Assembly (NCBI GenBank): GCA_009929735.1
Contig: RZZU01000011.1
Coordinates: forward strand, 1 to 64,000
DNA length: 64,000 nucleotides
Direction of reading: 5' to 3'
Source of the DNA: Clostridia bacterium
GTDB lineage: Bacteria > Bacillota > Clostridia > Lachnospirales > Anaerotignaceae
Below are positions 1 through 8,298 of the stretch, piece by piece. Position 1 is the first letter of the stretch; every line of letters starts with the position of its first letter. The position numbers and the translations under genes are program-made. Under the pieces are notes generated by a model, which ran no database searches, was not told the DNA's origin, and saw only the letters and a list, made by a program, of their open reading frames with translations.

Positions 1-164
1 CTCCTTTGGGTGTAAACCTGTTCGTCGCCTCACGAGTTGGTGAGACTACGCTGGACAACGTCATAAAGGGTATTATACCTTTCTTGATTTTGATGATTGC
101 AGCCTTGCTTTTGATCACATATATACCTGGAATTTCCTTGTTCTTACCTAACTTGCTGTCCTAA
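1..164 (+). CDS. TRAP transporter large permease (DctM-like), C-terminal fragment
   Basis: Only the last 53 codons are in the window (reading frame begins at base 3). The peptide opens with PLGVNLFVASRV, a motif typical of the C-terminal part of TRAP dicarboxylate-type large permease subunits, followed by one strongly hydrophobic membrane helix and the tail SLFLPNLLS. In the family this 12-helix subunit forms the transport channel and works with a small membrane subunit and a periplasmic-type binding protein, whose genes would lie upstream outside the window. The substrate cannot be judged from this piece. A strong terminator follows at 340-368. Confidence 0.75.
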   Translation, partial: PLGVNLFVASRVGETTLDNVIKGIIPFLILMIAALLLITYIPGISLFLPNLLS

Positions 165-197
165 GGCAAGGAGAAGGAAGAAAGGAAGTTATGGTTT

Positions 198-284
198 ATG
201 GAATTTGTAAATAAGATAAAAGATCGTTTCATAGATTGTGCAGTCATCCTATTTGCTGCAATTTGTATGTTGTATTATTACTGA
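198..284 (+). CDS. Possible 28-residue small membrane protein
   Basis: A 28-codon frame starts at an ATG preceded by a purine-rich AAGGAAG stretch, 34 bases after the TRAP permease stop and before the terminator at 340-368, so it could be the last cistron of that operon. The peptide begins MEFVNKIKDRF and continues with a hydrophobic stretch able to cross a membrane (AVILFAAICMLYYY). I recognise no family. The length is short enough for chance, so the call rests only on the ribosome site, the hydrophobicity and the position. Confidence 0.3.
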   Translation: MEFVNKIKDRFIDCAVILFAAICMLYYY

Positions 285-339
285 TTCAAGGTGTCTCCTA
301 TCTAATGATAGTTGTGACTCATATTGAACTCCGGTCGAA

Positions 340-368
340 CCCCCTTTCTTTTAAGAAAGGGGGTTTTT
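340..368 (+). terminator. Rho-independent terminator after the TRAP operon
   Basis: An 11-bp perfect stem (CCCCCTTTCTT / AAGAAAGGGGG) with a tiny loop is followed by a T-rich run. It can end transcription of the TRAP permease and also lies just beyond the 3' end of the broken protease on the other strand. Confidence 0.85.
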
Positions 369-429
369 CTGTTTTGCAAAATCATCAGCAGAGCTTCTTT
401 TTGGGATAGCTTAATGATGAAAATTTCAA

Positions 430-648
430 TTACGTCACGTGGGTGCCGTGACCGTTATCATCATAGGTCCCCCTTTTTCCGTTAATAAAATCCCGAAAAG
501 CAACGATTCTGTTTTGCAAAGTGATAAAATCCGCAACGGGAGAAATACCTGTATCTAGGAAGGCGATACCGATTCCTTTTCCTGTAAAGAGGGAGTCAGG
601 AGAAGTTTTGGCTTCGCCTCTTTTAGACGAATAATTTGGGAAAGACAT
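430..648 (-). pseudogene. Truncated subtilisin-type (S8) serine protease, N-terminal fragment
   Basis: The 72-residue product contains the two N-terminal catalytic signatures of S8 peptidases: GIAFLDTGI (catalytic Asp) and DDNGHGTHV (catalytic His). The frame stops right after the His motif, so the oxyanion Asn and Ser regions are missing, and I see no continuation of the protease in any frame on the downstream side. The start is set at 648 because GGAG lies 9 bases before that ATG; a second ATG three codons upstream overlaps the ribosome site. Intact relatives are about 300 or more residues. It is best read as a decayed remnant; a functional 72-residue product is unlikely. Confidence 0.75.
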
Positions 649-770
649 GGCAAACATCTCCTTTCTTTCTTTATTAAAATATGTGGAAATTAGTTTTTGG
701 GAATAGGCAAAGGAATTTTTTCTTTCAATGCATCATATCTTTTTAAAAGGCTTGTTAGGGGAGGTTCAAA

Positions 771-1241
771 ATGGAGGAAAAACTCAACAGCGATCAAATG
801 AAGCTTTTAACCAGCATGATGGGAGCAGAAGGAAGCGATGCGCTGCATATGATAGACAGAATAGAGCGGCTGCGCCATCTTTTTGGGAATACGGAGGCAC
901 CAAAGCCGCAGGATATTCAGATGCAGGAAGTTTCTGCGCCAAATTCGCCCTTTGGCAGCACAGCAGGGGAAAATATTTTATTCTCAGCCATACCTTTTTT
1001 GGACGTGGAGTTTCAAAAAAATATTTTCGTTGTGGCACGTTTCCTAGAGCTAAAGCGTGTATTAGAGGGGACAAAGTTGGAAACAAGGGAAAAGCAGGAG
1101 GACCCTGTATATCGCAGACATCATATGCTGCGTGCAGTACAGCCGTTTTTGGCAGCTGAGGATAAAAAACAACTAGATACGATGCTAAAGGTAATGGAAA
1201 TAAAAGGGGTTTTAGACGTAAGGAGGGACGGCAGTGAGTAA
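771..1241 (+). CDS. Uncharacterised 156-residue protein
   Basis: The start ATG follows GGGGAGG at good distance. The protein (begins MEEKLNSDQM) is soluble, helix-rich and charged, with a Met- and Leu-rich N-terminal 40 residues and a Pro/Ser linker near residues 44-65. No membrane segment, signal peptide or catalytic motif is visible and I do not recognise a family. Its last 8 bases overlap the GTG start of the next gene, so the two are probably translationally coupled and may act together. A long open frame in another frame over the same bases is a shadow. Confidence 0.7.
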   Translation: MEEKLNSDQMKLLTSMMGAEGSDALHMIDRIERLRHLFGNTEAPKPQDIQMQEVSAPNSPFGSTAGENILFSAIPFLDVEFQKNIFVVARFLELKRVLEGTKLETREKQEDPVYRRHHMLRAVQPFLAAEDKKQLDTMLKVMEIKGVLDVRRDGSE

Positions 1242-1494
1242 AGATTGGGAGATACCTGAGGTAGAGGCATTGGGAGAGGAAAGGCTGCATCTGATACGGG
1301 AAGCGGCAGAAAAAAGCCGTGGAAAAACAGGAATGGAACGGCTGGATATTTTATTGGAATATGGCGAGCGGTTAGCGCAGGGCGGGAAATTGCCGGACGA
1401 TCAGCAGCAGGCTCTTTTGGCAGCGGTGAGTGCAACCTTGCCAAAGGAGGAGCAGGAGCGGATGCTTCAAATTATGTCTATGTTGGGATATTAA
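1234..1494 (+). CDS. Uncharacterised 86-residue protein, coupled to the gene upstream
   Basis: The start is GTG, 7 bases after AGGAGGG, inside the end of the previous gene (8-base overlap). The product is short, acidic and almost entirely helix-forming, with Glu/Leu/Arg heptad-like spacing (EEQERMLQIMSMLGY at the C-terminus). No family recognised. Size and helical character recall the pair of small proteins often seen beside sporulation or cell-surface genes in Clostridia, but this is only resemblance. Downstream lies a copy of the modular repeat. Confidence 0.65.
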   Translation: MSKDWEIPEVEALGEERLHLIREAAEKSRGKTGMERLDILLEYGERLAQGGKLPDDQQQALLAAVSATLPKEEQERMLQIMSMLGY

Positions 1495-1568
1495 ATTATT
1501 TTGAAATGAATTTTAAATCATTCTAACGAATTTCTGATCTGTTTTATGTATATAATTAGCGGAAGAAA

Positions 1569-1776
1569 AACCTTAAGCGTTGCCTGTTCACTGCCCAAGA
1601 TAGGGCAGACGGCGAAGCCGGCTTTTGCGTAGCAAAAGTGATGACCTCCCAATTGCTTTTTGAAAAAAGCAAGACTAAAAGTTTTTGCTAAACGGCATAT
1701 TTATGCGGTTTTAGATGGGTGCGGGTGCTTGAGGGCAAAGCCATCAAAAGTTTGACTTTGGCTACACGTGGAAGCG
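1569..1776 (+). repeat. Modular intergenic repeat, copy A
   Basis: This 208-bp stretch between two genes shares several blocks with copies B-F elsewhere in the window: an AACCTT..GCGTTGCC start, CACTGCCCAAGATAGGGCAG, CGGCTTTTGCGTAGCAAAAGTG, a TTTTTGAAAAAAGCAAGA block, a CGGCATATTTATGCGG hairpin, and GAGGGCAAAGCCATCAA near the end. Several blocks are self-complementary. It fills most of the 1495-1823 gap; nothing else is evident there. Confidence 0.8.
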
Positions 1777-1823
1777 GTATTTGCAAATAGTTGCAAATAC
1801 CGTTTTTTGCTTTTTATGATGAA

Positions 1824-2231
1824 TTAAATTACGTGAAATAAGAAGAGAATCAGCAATAAAGATGGCAGTTGATTTCCGTTACTACCTGAGGTGCAGCGGC
1901 AAGAAGGTTTTTCTGTATGCTCATTTTTTTCACAGCAAGTTTGTGCACAGGCTTCTTTTGGGGGTTCCTGAACGCAAGCCTTTTTTTGGGTAGGCTGTTC
2001 CTTACAAACGGGTTTTGGCTTGCAAACAGGAGCCTCCGTGCATATCGGTTTTTCTTTACAAACAGGCTGTTCCTTGCAAACAGGTTTTTCTTTGCAAACA
2101 GGCTGTTCCTTACAGGTGGGGGTGTTCGCCGGGTTTTGGTTGCAGGGGGGATTGGGCATGGGGCGTTGGTTCCCCGTACAGCCGTTTACACGGGTATGAA
2201 AAGGATCTGGCAAATTTGAATTATGATACAT
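1824..2231 (-). CDS. Cys-rich repeat protein (PVCKEQ/PVCKEK repeats)
   Basis: The start is set at 2231, where ACGGAGG stands 7 bases upstream; the frame is open further upstream but without a ribosome site. The 135-residue product has an N-terminal Asn/Pro/Cys-rich part, then at least seven near-identical 6-residue units of the form P-[VI]-C-[KT]-[EP]-x (about residues 38-80), more Cys pairs (TCCE, CRC) and a hydrophobic tail LLLILFLFHVI that could sit in a membrane. Regular Cys spacing suggests a metal-binding or disulfide-crosslinked surface or spore-coat protein; this is inference. No catalytic motif. Confidence 0.7.
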   Translation of the reverse strand: MYHNSNLPDPFHTRVNGCTGNQRPMPNPPCNQNPANTPTCKEQPVCKEKPVCKEQPVCKEKPICTEAPVCKPKPVCKEQPTQKKACVQEPPKEACAQTCCEKNEHTEKPSCRCTSGSNGNQLPSLLLILFLFHVI

Positions 2232-2359
2232 GGAAATTACCTCCGTTATTATCGTTGTTTCAAATATATGAGCCAAAGGCTGATATTTTTCTTCTTTTTT
2301 TTTCACCCGTGCACTTTTTTATGGTATAGTATTAAAGAAGTTAGGAGTGGAATGACGGT

Positions 2360-3148
2360 ATGAGAGAGCATCGGGAACGAAACTTTCGCATTTTGGAATT
2401 TAAAGAGAATAAATTTGATATTATCGGCGATGTTCATGGCTGCTATGATGAACTGATGGAGCTTGTGACAAAATTGGGATATGAAAAAAGAGGGCAAGCT
2501 TATTTTCATCCAAAGGGAAGAAGATTGATTTCGGTGGGCGATGTTGCGGACAAAGGTCCGAAAAATATATTGGCACTGGATTTTTGGATAGATCAGGTGG
2601 TTCATGGGGGTGCTTTTTGGGTACACGGGAATCATTGCAATAAGCTGTATCGTTACTTTTTGGGAAATAAGGTTCGCCTTTCTCACGGTTTAGAAAATAC
2701 CGTCGAGGAATTGTTGAAATTGCCCAAGGAAGAACGGGTTGCTTTTCGTAGCCGTTTCATGAGCTGTTATGAGAGCCAATGCTATTATCTGCTGCTGGAT
2801 CAGCGAAGGCTTGCGATTGTGCATGGTGGATTGCGGGAGGAGTCGATGGGACGGTTTTCCAATAGAATTCGTGCGGTTTGCTTATATGGCGAAACAACAG
2901 GTGGTTTTGAGGAAAATGAAAGACCCGAGCGGCTGGATTGGGCGGCGGAATACCATGGCAAGACGTTTGTGGTTTATGGGCATACGGTTGCAGAGGGGCC
3001 AAGCATCCTCCATAATACGGTAGCCATTGACCAAGGCTGTGTTTACGGAGGATATTTGACGGCACTACGCTATCCCGAGCGGGAGTTTGTTCAGGTGCGG
3101 GGGAAACCCTATGCCGAGTTTAGGGGAAGCGGCAAGCTGCCCGATTGA
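2360..3148 (+). CDS. Metallophosphoesterase (calcineurin-like, PrpE type)
   Basis: The 262-residue protein carries the dinuclear metal motifs of calcineurin-like phosphoesterases in order: GDVHGCYDEL (residues about 24-33), GDVADKGP (about 64-71), GNHCNK (about 91-96), and later His residues in IVHGG and VYGHT. This arrangement matches PrpE/bis(5'-nucleosyl) tetraphosphatase-type and Ser/Thr phosphatase-like enzymes; the substrate cannot be assigned from sequence. It is a single-gene unit with a weak ribosome site (TAGGAGTGG) and a terminator at 3198-3233. Confidence 0.85.
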   Translation: MREHRERNFRILEFKENKFDIIGDVHGCYDELMELVTKLGYEKRGQAYFHPKGRRLISVGDVADKGPKNILALDFWIDQVVHGGAFWVHGNHCNKLYRYFLGNKVRLSHGLENTVEELLKLPKEERVAFRSRFMSCYESQCYYLLLDQRRLAIVHGGLREESMGRFSNRIRAVCLYGETTGGFEENERPERLDWAAEYHGKTFVVYGHTVAEGPSILHNTVAIDQGCVYGGYLTALRYPEREFVQVRGKPYAEFRGSGKLPD

Positions 3149-3197
3149 AGCAAAGATTTTGGCGAGCATATTTCAGCAAAAGTCCAATAAATGATTA

Positions 3198-3233
3198 AAA
3201 CCATCTGTATGACAGCGGATGGTTTCTTTTTTT
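3198..3233 (+). terminator. Terminator after the metallophosphoesterase
   Basis: AAACCATC pairs with GATGGTTT across a 12-base loop and is followed by CTTTTTTT. Confidence 0.75.
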
Positions 3234-3383
3234 GATGGGGCAGAGAAGCCTTTGCAGGCATTGCAATCAAGAAGACTGATTGTGTGAATATCATCTTTTC
3301 TTGTGATAAAAAGAGGATTTTTGCTAGGGATGACGTATTGTTTTAGTATAAGAGAAAATAAGCGAATCAAAAGGAGGGATAGC

Positions 3384-4397
3384 ATGGAGCTGAGGCTTTT
3401 GCAAGAAGCAAGAGAGGAAAAAATCCTTGGAGAATTTGCAAAAAAGAGCATTGATACGAAGGGCAGAGAAAAGCCTGAAGAAAAGTGCGATATTCGTACG
3501 GATTTCCAAAGGGACAGAGATCGTATTATTCACTGCAAATCCTTTCGCCGAATGAAGCACAAAACGCAGGTGTTTATCTCTCCCGAGGGGGATCACTACC
3601 GTACACGCTTAACCCATACCTTGGAGGTTGCGCAAATTGCAAGAAGCATTGCCAGGGCGTTGAGTCTGAATGAAGATTTGACCGAGGCGATTGCCTTAGG
3701 GCACGACTTGGGGCATACCCCTTTTGGCCATGCAGGGGAGCGGGAGCTTTCCAAGCTTTGCCAAGCGTTCGGAGGCTTTTCTCATAACGAGCAGAGCTTG
3801 AGGGTGGTGGACCGATTGGAAAAAGACGGAGAGGGCTTGAATTTGACATGGGAGGTGCGTGATGGAATTTTAAACCACCGTACCAGTGGCAGCCCTGCCA
3901 CCATGGAGGGGCAGGTGGTTCAGCTTTCCGATAAAATTGCGTATACCAATCACGATATTGATGATGCGGTGCGGGCAGGAATGCTGGAGCCAATGGATAT
4001 TCCGGCGGACATTGTGGCACTGATTGGAAATACCTCCAGCAGTCGAATCAATGCGATGATCAGAGATACCATTACAAACAGCACCAATAGAAACGAAATC
4101 CGCATGAGTGAACAAATGCGTGAAACCTTGACAAATCTGAGGGAATTTATGTTCCGCACGGTTTATATGAGCAAGATTGCCAGAGAAGAGCATGAAAAGG
4201 CGGAAAAAATAATCGCCGATTTGTATGAATACTATATGCACCATCCAGAGGTCATGGAGGGGGAATTTTTACAGCTGTTACAGGCGGGGGAGCCTTTGTG
4301 GAAGGTGGTTTGCGACTATATTGCCTGTATGACCGACCGCTTTGCGGTAGCCAAATATTGCGAGCTTTTCGTTCCAAAGGAATGGAGCAAGCTTTAA
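3384..4397 (+). CDS. dgt: Deoxyguanosinetriphosphate triphosphohydrolase-like HD protein
   Basis: The start at 3384 follows AAGGAGG; the open frame extends 27 codons upstream without a ribosome site. The 337-residue product has the HD-domain ligands in the expected places: the HTLEVAQIAR His, the GHDLGHTPFGH stretch (His-Asp plus a further His), and a downstream Asp in NHDIDDAVRAG. An N-terminal R-D-R-I-I-H-C-K-S-F-R-R segment is typical of dGTPase-like proteins. The family removes triphosphate from dNTPs in the cytoplasm; specificity for dGTP is not shown. It sits just upstream of dnaG-rpoD, a common clostridial arrangement. Confidence 0.9.
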   Translation: MELRLLQEAREEKILGEFAKKSIDTKGREKPEEKCDIRTDFQRDRDRIIHCKSFRRMKHKTQVFISPEGDHYRTRLTHTLEVAQIARSIARALSLNEDLTEAIALGHDLGHTPFGHAGERELSKLCQAFGGFSHNEQSLRVVDRLEKDGEGLNLTWEVRDGILNHRTSGSPATMEGQVVQLSDKIAYTNHDIDDAVRAGMLEPMDIPADIVALIGNTSSSRINAMIRDTITNSTNRNEIRMSEQMRETLTNLREFMFRTVYMSKIAREEHEKAEKIIADLYEYYMHHPEVMEGEFLQLLQAGEPLWKVVCDYIACMTDRFAVAKYCELFVPKEWSKL

Positions 4398-4580
4398 AGC
4401 ATGGTTGTTATTTTTAAAAACAATGTCATTTTTTCATAATTTTTTGGGCATATATACAAAATAAAGGTTGTCGAAAGGATTTTTGAAGTTCATGTCGAAT
4501 CATTATATATGAGGAGGAAGTGCATGGACAGGTTCACTTCCTTTTGGACTGTTTATAGAAAAGTGAAGGGAAAAAGGTAG

Positions 4581-6368
4581 GTGTTGGATGTGCGCTATCC
4601 CCGTGAAATCGTGGAAGAGGTTCGTTTGCAAAACGATATCGTTGAGGTGATTTCTCAATACGTTCCTTTGAAAAAAAAAGGCAGTGCCTATTTTGGGCTT
4701 TGCCCATTTCACAATGAAAAGACGCCATCCTTTTCCGTTAACAGCGAAAAACAATTTTATTACTGCTTTGGTTGCGGTGCAGCAGGCAATGTTTTTGGCT
4801 TTATCATGGAGATGGAAAACTGTGATTTTCCCGAAGCCTTACAAAAACTGGCAGACCGTGCGCATATCACTTTGCCTGAGCCTGAAAAAAGCGGGCAGGC
4901 CTTAGCGGCGGAGCAGTTAAAGGCAAGGTTGTTTGAAATTCATAATGTGGCGGGGCGGTTTTATCACGATGTTTTGCAAAGTGAAGAGGGCGCCGATGCA
5001 CGCAGCTACATGGAAGAAAGAAAGCTTCAACCCAGCATCAGCCGTAAATTCGGCTTGGGCTATGCGCCCGAGCGTCGAAACGCCTTGCTGGAGCATTTGA
5101 AGGAAAAGGGATATGCCACCAGCGATATGCTGCAAAGCGGCTTAATCCTTGAAAATAAGGATAAAAACGGCTATCACGACCGTTTTCGGGGCAGGCTGAT
5201 GTTTCCCATTTTTGACCCACAAGGCAGAGTTGTCGGCTTTGGCGGACGCATTATTGGCAAAGGGGAGCCGAAATACTTAAATTCTCCCGAAACCATTTTG
5301 TTCAGCAAAAGCAGAAACCTGTACGGACTTAATTTTGCCAAGGCAGCTCGAAAAAAGGAGCTGATTTTGGTGGAGGGGTATATGGATATGATTTCCCTTT
5401 ATCAGGCGGGGTTTCATAATGTGGTGGCTGCGTTGGGAACAGCTTTTAATCAGGAGCACGCCCGAACATTGAAAAAATTTGCCGAGGATATGATACTGTT
5501 ATATGACAGCGATGAGGCGGGGACGAATGCGGCATTGCGGGCGATTCCTGTTTTGACTGCAAACGGTTTTCGTGTGCGTGTGACGCAGGTGCCTAACGGC
5601 AAGGACCCCGACGAGTTTATCAAGCAAAATGGAGCGATGGAGTTTTCAAAACTGCTGCTGAATGCGGTGCATTATATCTCGTTTGAAATTGCCTGTATTC
5701 AGAAAAAGTATAACTTAAAAAATCCCGAGCATAGGGTGCGCTTTGCAACAGAAGCGGCGGATATTCTCTCCAAATTGGATAATGCCATTGAGCGGAATGT
5801 TTATGCAGGCGAGGTAAGCCGTATGACAGGGGTTGAAGAAGCAGCAATACGAAGTGAAATTGACAAGCGTGTGAAAAAAGAAGAGGATGTTTTTCAAAAG
5901 GAAGCCGAAAAAAAGCGGCAGATGCATTGGAAGGCAAGCAATGTGGAGCCCCATAGGGAAAAGGGACTTATGGAGGCACAAAGAAGTATCTTGTATTATT
6001 GTGCGTCAGAGCAAAAGATTTACGAAAAACTGGGTAATGTTTTAGAAAAAGAGGACTTTACGGAGGAGCTTTATGAACGGGTTTTTCAGGAAATTGGTCA
6101 ATTATGGCGGGATGTTGGCAATGTTTTTCCCGCAGAATTGGTAAGTTTTTTTGAAAACGGAGCCGAGCAAAAGCTTGTAACAGAGATTTTCGCAATCCAG
6201 CTTCCTGCTCAAAGCAAGGAAGATTTACAAAAAGCGATGAATGAAGCGGTAAAACTGCTGAAACGGACGAAAATCGTCAAATTGACGACCGCCGCCACCA
6301 CGGTGGAAGAGATACAAAGGCTGGTAGAAGCCAAAAGAATGGTGGATTCCCTGTATATTACCATTTAA
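4581..6368 (+). CDS. dnaG: DNA primase DnaG
   Basis: DnaG makes RNA primers at the replication fork. The 595-residue protein has the N-terminal CHC2 zinc site (C41, H44, C62, C65), the catalytic core, and a TOPRIM domain with LVEGYMD (about residue 260) and the acidic LYDSDEAG motif (about residue 305). The C-terminal third is the helicase-interacting region. The start GTG at 4581 gives the conserved N-terminus; a TTG one codon later is possible, with AAAAGG as a weak ribosome site. It is followed by rpoD after 39 bases, the macromolecular-synthesis operon typical of Firmicutes. Confidence 0.96.
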   Translation: MLDVRYPREIVEEVRLQNDIVEVISQYVPLKKKGSAYFGLCPFHNEKTPSFSVNSEKQFYYCFGCGAAGNVFGFIMEMENCDFPEALQKLADRAHITLPEPEKSGQALAAEQLKARLFEIHNVAGRFYHDVLQSEEGADARSYMEERKLQPSISRKFGLGYAPERRNALLEHLKEKGYATSDMLQSGLILENKDKNGYHDRFRGRLMFPIFDPQGRVVGFGGRIIGKGEPKYLNSPETILFSKSRNLYGLNFAKAARKKELILVEGYMDMISLYQAGFHNVVAALGTAFNQEHARTLKKFAEDMILLYDSDEAGTNAALRAIPVLTANGFRVRVTQVPNGKDPDEFIKQNGAMEFSKLLLNAVHYISFEIACIQKKYNLKNPEHRVRFATEAADILSKLDNAIERNVYAGEVSRMTGVEEAAIRSEIDKRVKKEEDVFQKEAEKKRQMHWKASNVEPHREKGLMEAQRSILYYCASEQKIYEKLGNVLEKEDFTEELYERVFQEIGQLWRDVGNVFPAELVSFFENGAEQKLVTEIFAIQLPAQSKEDLQKAMNEAVKLLKRTKIVKLTTAATTVEEIQRLVEAKRMVDSLYITI

Positions 6369-6407
6369 GATGGTTAGACTATAAGAGCAGAGAAAGGAAG
6401 GATTGCG

Positions 6408-7481
6408 TTGAAATCCGTCGAAGAAACTACATTGTTGACCCGTTTGGATGAACTGGTCCAGCTTGGAAAAAAGAAAAAGAGTGTATTGGAATATAAAGAG
6501 ATCATGGATCATTTGGCGGATTTGGATCTTGACCCCGACCGAATTGAACGTATTTTTGAGTATCTTGAAACGCAAGGAATTGACGTTTTAAGTAACATTG
6601 ATGCGGAAGAGGAAGTCGAAAAGGATCTGGATCTGACATTGCCCGAGGGTATCAACATCGATGATCCTGTGCGTATGTATTTGAAGGAAATCGGCAAGGT
6701 GCCGTTGTTAAGTGCGGATGAAGAGGTTGACCTGGCTCAGCGCATGGAGGACGGCGATGATGAAGCGAAGAAAAAGCTTGCAGAAGCCAATTTGCGTTTG
6801 GTAGTCAGCATTGCAAAGCGTTATGTGGGCAGAGGGATGCTGTTTTTGGATTTGATACAGGAGGGCAATCTGGGGCTGATTAAAGCAGTTGAAAAATTCG
6901 ACTACCATAAGGGTTATAAATTCAGCACCTATGCAACCTGGTGGATCAGACAGGCAATTACCCGTGCCATCGCCGATCAGGCAAGAACCATTCGTATCCC
7001 TGTGCATATGGTAGAAACAATCAATAAATTGATTCGTATTTCCAGACAGCTTTTGCAGGAATTAGGCCGTGAACCAACTTCGGAAGAATTGGCAGGGGAA
7101 ATGCAAATGACCGAGGACAAGGTTCGTGAGATTATGAAAATTGCACAGGAGCCTGTTTCTCTGGAAACCCCTATCGGTGAAGAGGAAGACAGCCATTTGG
7201 GAGATTTTATTCCCGATGATGACATTCCTGCTCCTGCGGAAGCGGCAGCCTTTACTTTATTGAAGGAACAGCTGATTGAAGTGCTGGATACGCTGACAGA
7301 TCGAGAAGAAAAGGTATTGCGCTTACGCTTTGGCTTAGATGATGGACGAGCAAGAACCTTGGAAGAGGTTGGCAAGGAATTCAACGTTACCCGTGAACGT
7401 ATTCGTCAGATTGAGGCAAAGGCTTTGAGAAAACTGCGACACCCCAGCCGCAGCAAAAAATTAAAAGATTACTTGGAATAA
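6408..7481 (+). CDS. rpoD: RNA polymerase major sigma factor RpoD (SigA)
   Basis: This is the primary sigma-70 factor. The TTG start is supported by AAAGGAAGG 5 bases upstream. In 357 residues it shows region 1.2 ([12 protein letters not shown]), region 2 ([12 protein letters not shown]...[13 protein letters not shown], -10 recognition and melting), region 3 and region 4.2 ([20 protein letters not shown], -35 recognition). Region 1.1 is short, as in Gram-positive SigA. It is cotranscribed with dnaG and ends at a strong terminator at 7488-7526. The promoters listed in this window with TTGACA/TATAAT-like boxes are those this factor would read. Confidence 0.97.
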   Translation: MKSVEETTLLTRLDELVQLGKKKKSVLEYKEIMDHLADLDLDPDRIERIFEYLETQGIDVLSNIDAEEEVEKDLDLTLPEGINIDDPVRMYLKEIGKVPLLSADEEVDLAQRMEDGDDEAKKKLAEANLRLVVSIAKRYVGRGMLFLDLIQEGNLGLIKAVEKFDYHKGYKFSTYATWWIRQAITRAIADQARTIRIPVHMVETINKLIRISRQLLQELGREPTSEELAGEMQMTEDKVREIMKIAQEPVSLETPIGEEEDSHLGDFIPDDDIPAPAEAAAFTLLKEQLIEVLDTLTDREEKVLRLRFGLDDGRARTLEEVGKEFNVTRERIRQIEAKALRKLRHPSRSKKLKDYLE

Positions 7482-7487
7482 TAAGAA

Positions 7488-7526
7488 AACGGGCGAATTT
7501 CAACAGTTTCGCCCGTTATTTTTTTC
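7488..7526 (+). terminator. Terminator after rpoD
   Basis: A 10-bp stem AACGGGCGAA / TTCGCCCGTT with a 10-base loop is followed by ATTTTTTTT. Confidence 0.9.
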
Positions 7527-7611
7527 ATAGAGAAAAAGCAATCGAATTTTAAAAAAAGGCGTTGTAAAGCTGTATATTTTGGAATACACTTTGACATAGA
7601 GAGGAAAAACT

Positions 7612-8298
7612 ATGGATATTTCGAAAAGACTGCAGGCGGTTGCAGAATTGGTTTCCTACCCCATAGTGGCGGATATTGGAACGGATCACGGCTATGTACC
7701 CATATATCTACATAGACTAGGTAAGGTGAAAAAGGCGTTTGCTTGTGATGTGCGAAAGGGGCCGCTGGAAAAAGCGCAGGAGAATATTCTTTTGCATCAA
7801 GCGCAGGCGTATATTGAAACTCGATTGGGCAGCGGGCTTTTACCCTTGCAGCCAGGAGAAGCCGAAACGGCGGTTATTGCTGGCATGGGCGGTATGCTGA
7901 CCATACGCATATTAAAGGATAGCCCCGAGGTTGTGGCTTCGTTAAAAGAGCTGATTTTAGCCCCTCAGCTTGACGTGGATGCGGTGCGCCGTTATTTGCA
8001 TACCATCGGATTTTCTATAGAAACCGAGCTGATCGTGAAAGAGGACGGCAAAATTTATAATATCATGCGCTGTATTCCGGGGGAAGAAGTGTATCCTCGA
8101 GAGATTGACTATTTATATGGTAAAAAATTATTATTGCAAAAGGAACCCCTTTTAAAAGAGCGGTTAACCGCTGAGGAACGAAGGTATTGTTTGGTAGAAC
8201 AAAAATTAATGGAAAGCCATACGGAACACGCAAAGGAACGCTTGGCTCAGGTAGGGGAAAAACTAAGGTTCATGAGGGAGGCGTTGGCGTGCTTGTGA
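7612..8298 (+). CDS. trmK: tRNA (adenine(22)-N(1))-methyltransferase TrmK
   Basis: TrmK methylates N1 of A22 in tRNA. The 228-residue protein begins with the family N-terminus (MDISKRLQAVAELV), then SAM-binding motif I DIGTDHGYVPIYL (about residues 21-33) and the conserved AGMGG motif (about residues 89-95). The ribosome site is GAGAGG. Its last bases overlap the start of the nif3-like gene, giving translational coupling, the same order as yqfN-yqfO in Bacillus. Confidence 0.93.
   Translation: MDISKRLQAVAELVSYPIVADIGTDHGYVPIYLHRLGKVKKAFACDVRKGPLEKAQENILLHQAQAYIETRLGSGLLPLQPGEAETAVIAGMGGMLTIRILKDSPEVVASLKELILAPQLDVDAVRRYLHTIGFSIETELIVKEDGKIYNIMRCIPGEEVYPREIDYLYGKKLLLQKEPLLKERLTAEERRYCLVEQKLMESHTEHAKERLAQVGEKLRFMREALACL

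Noticed and set aside
728-1159. 143-codon plus-strand frame overlapping the 156-residue gene
   Set aside because: Out of frame with the gene that has the better ribosome site and coupling; its amino-acid composition is unusual.
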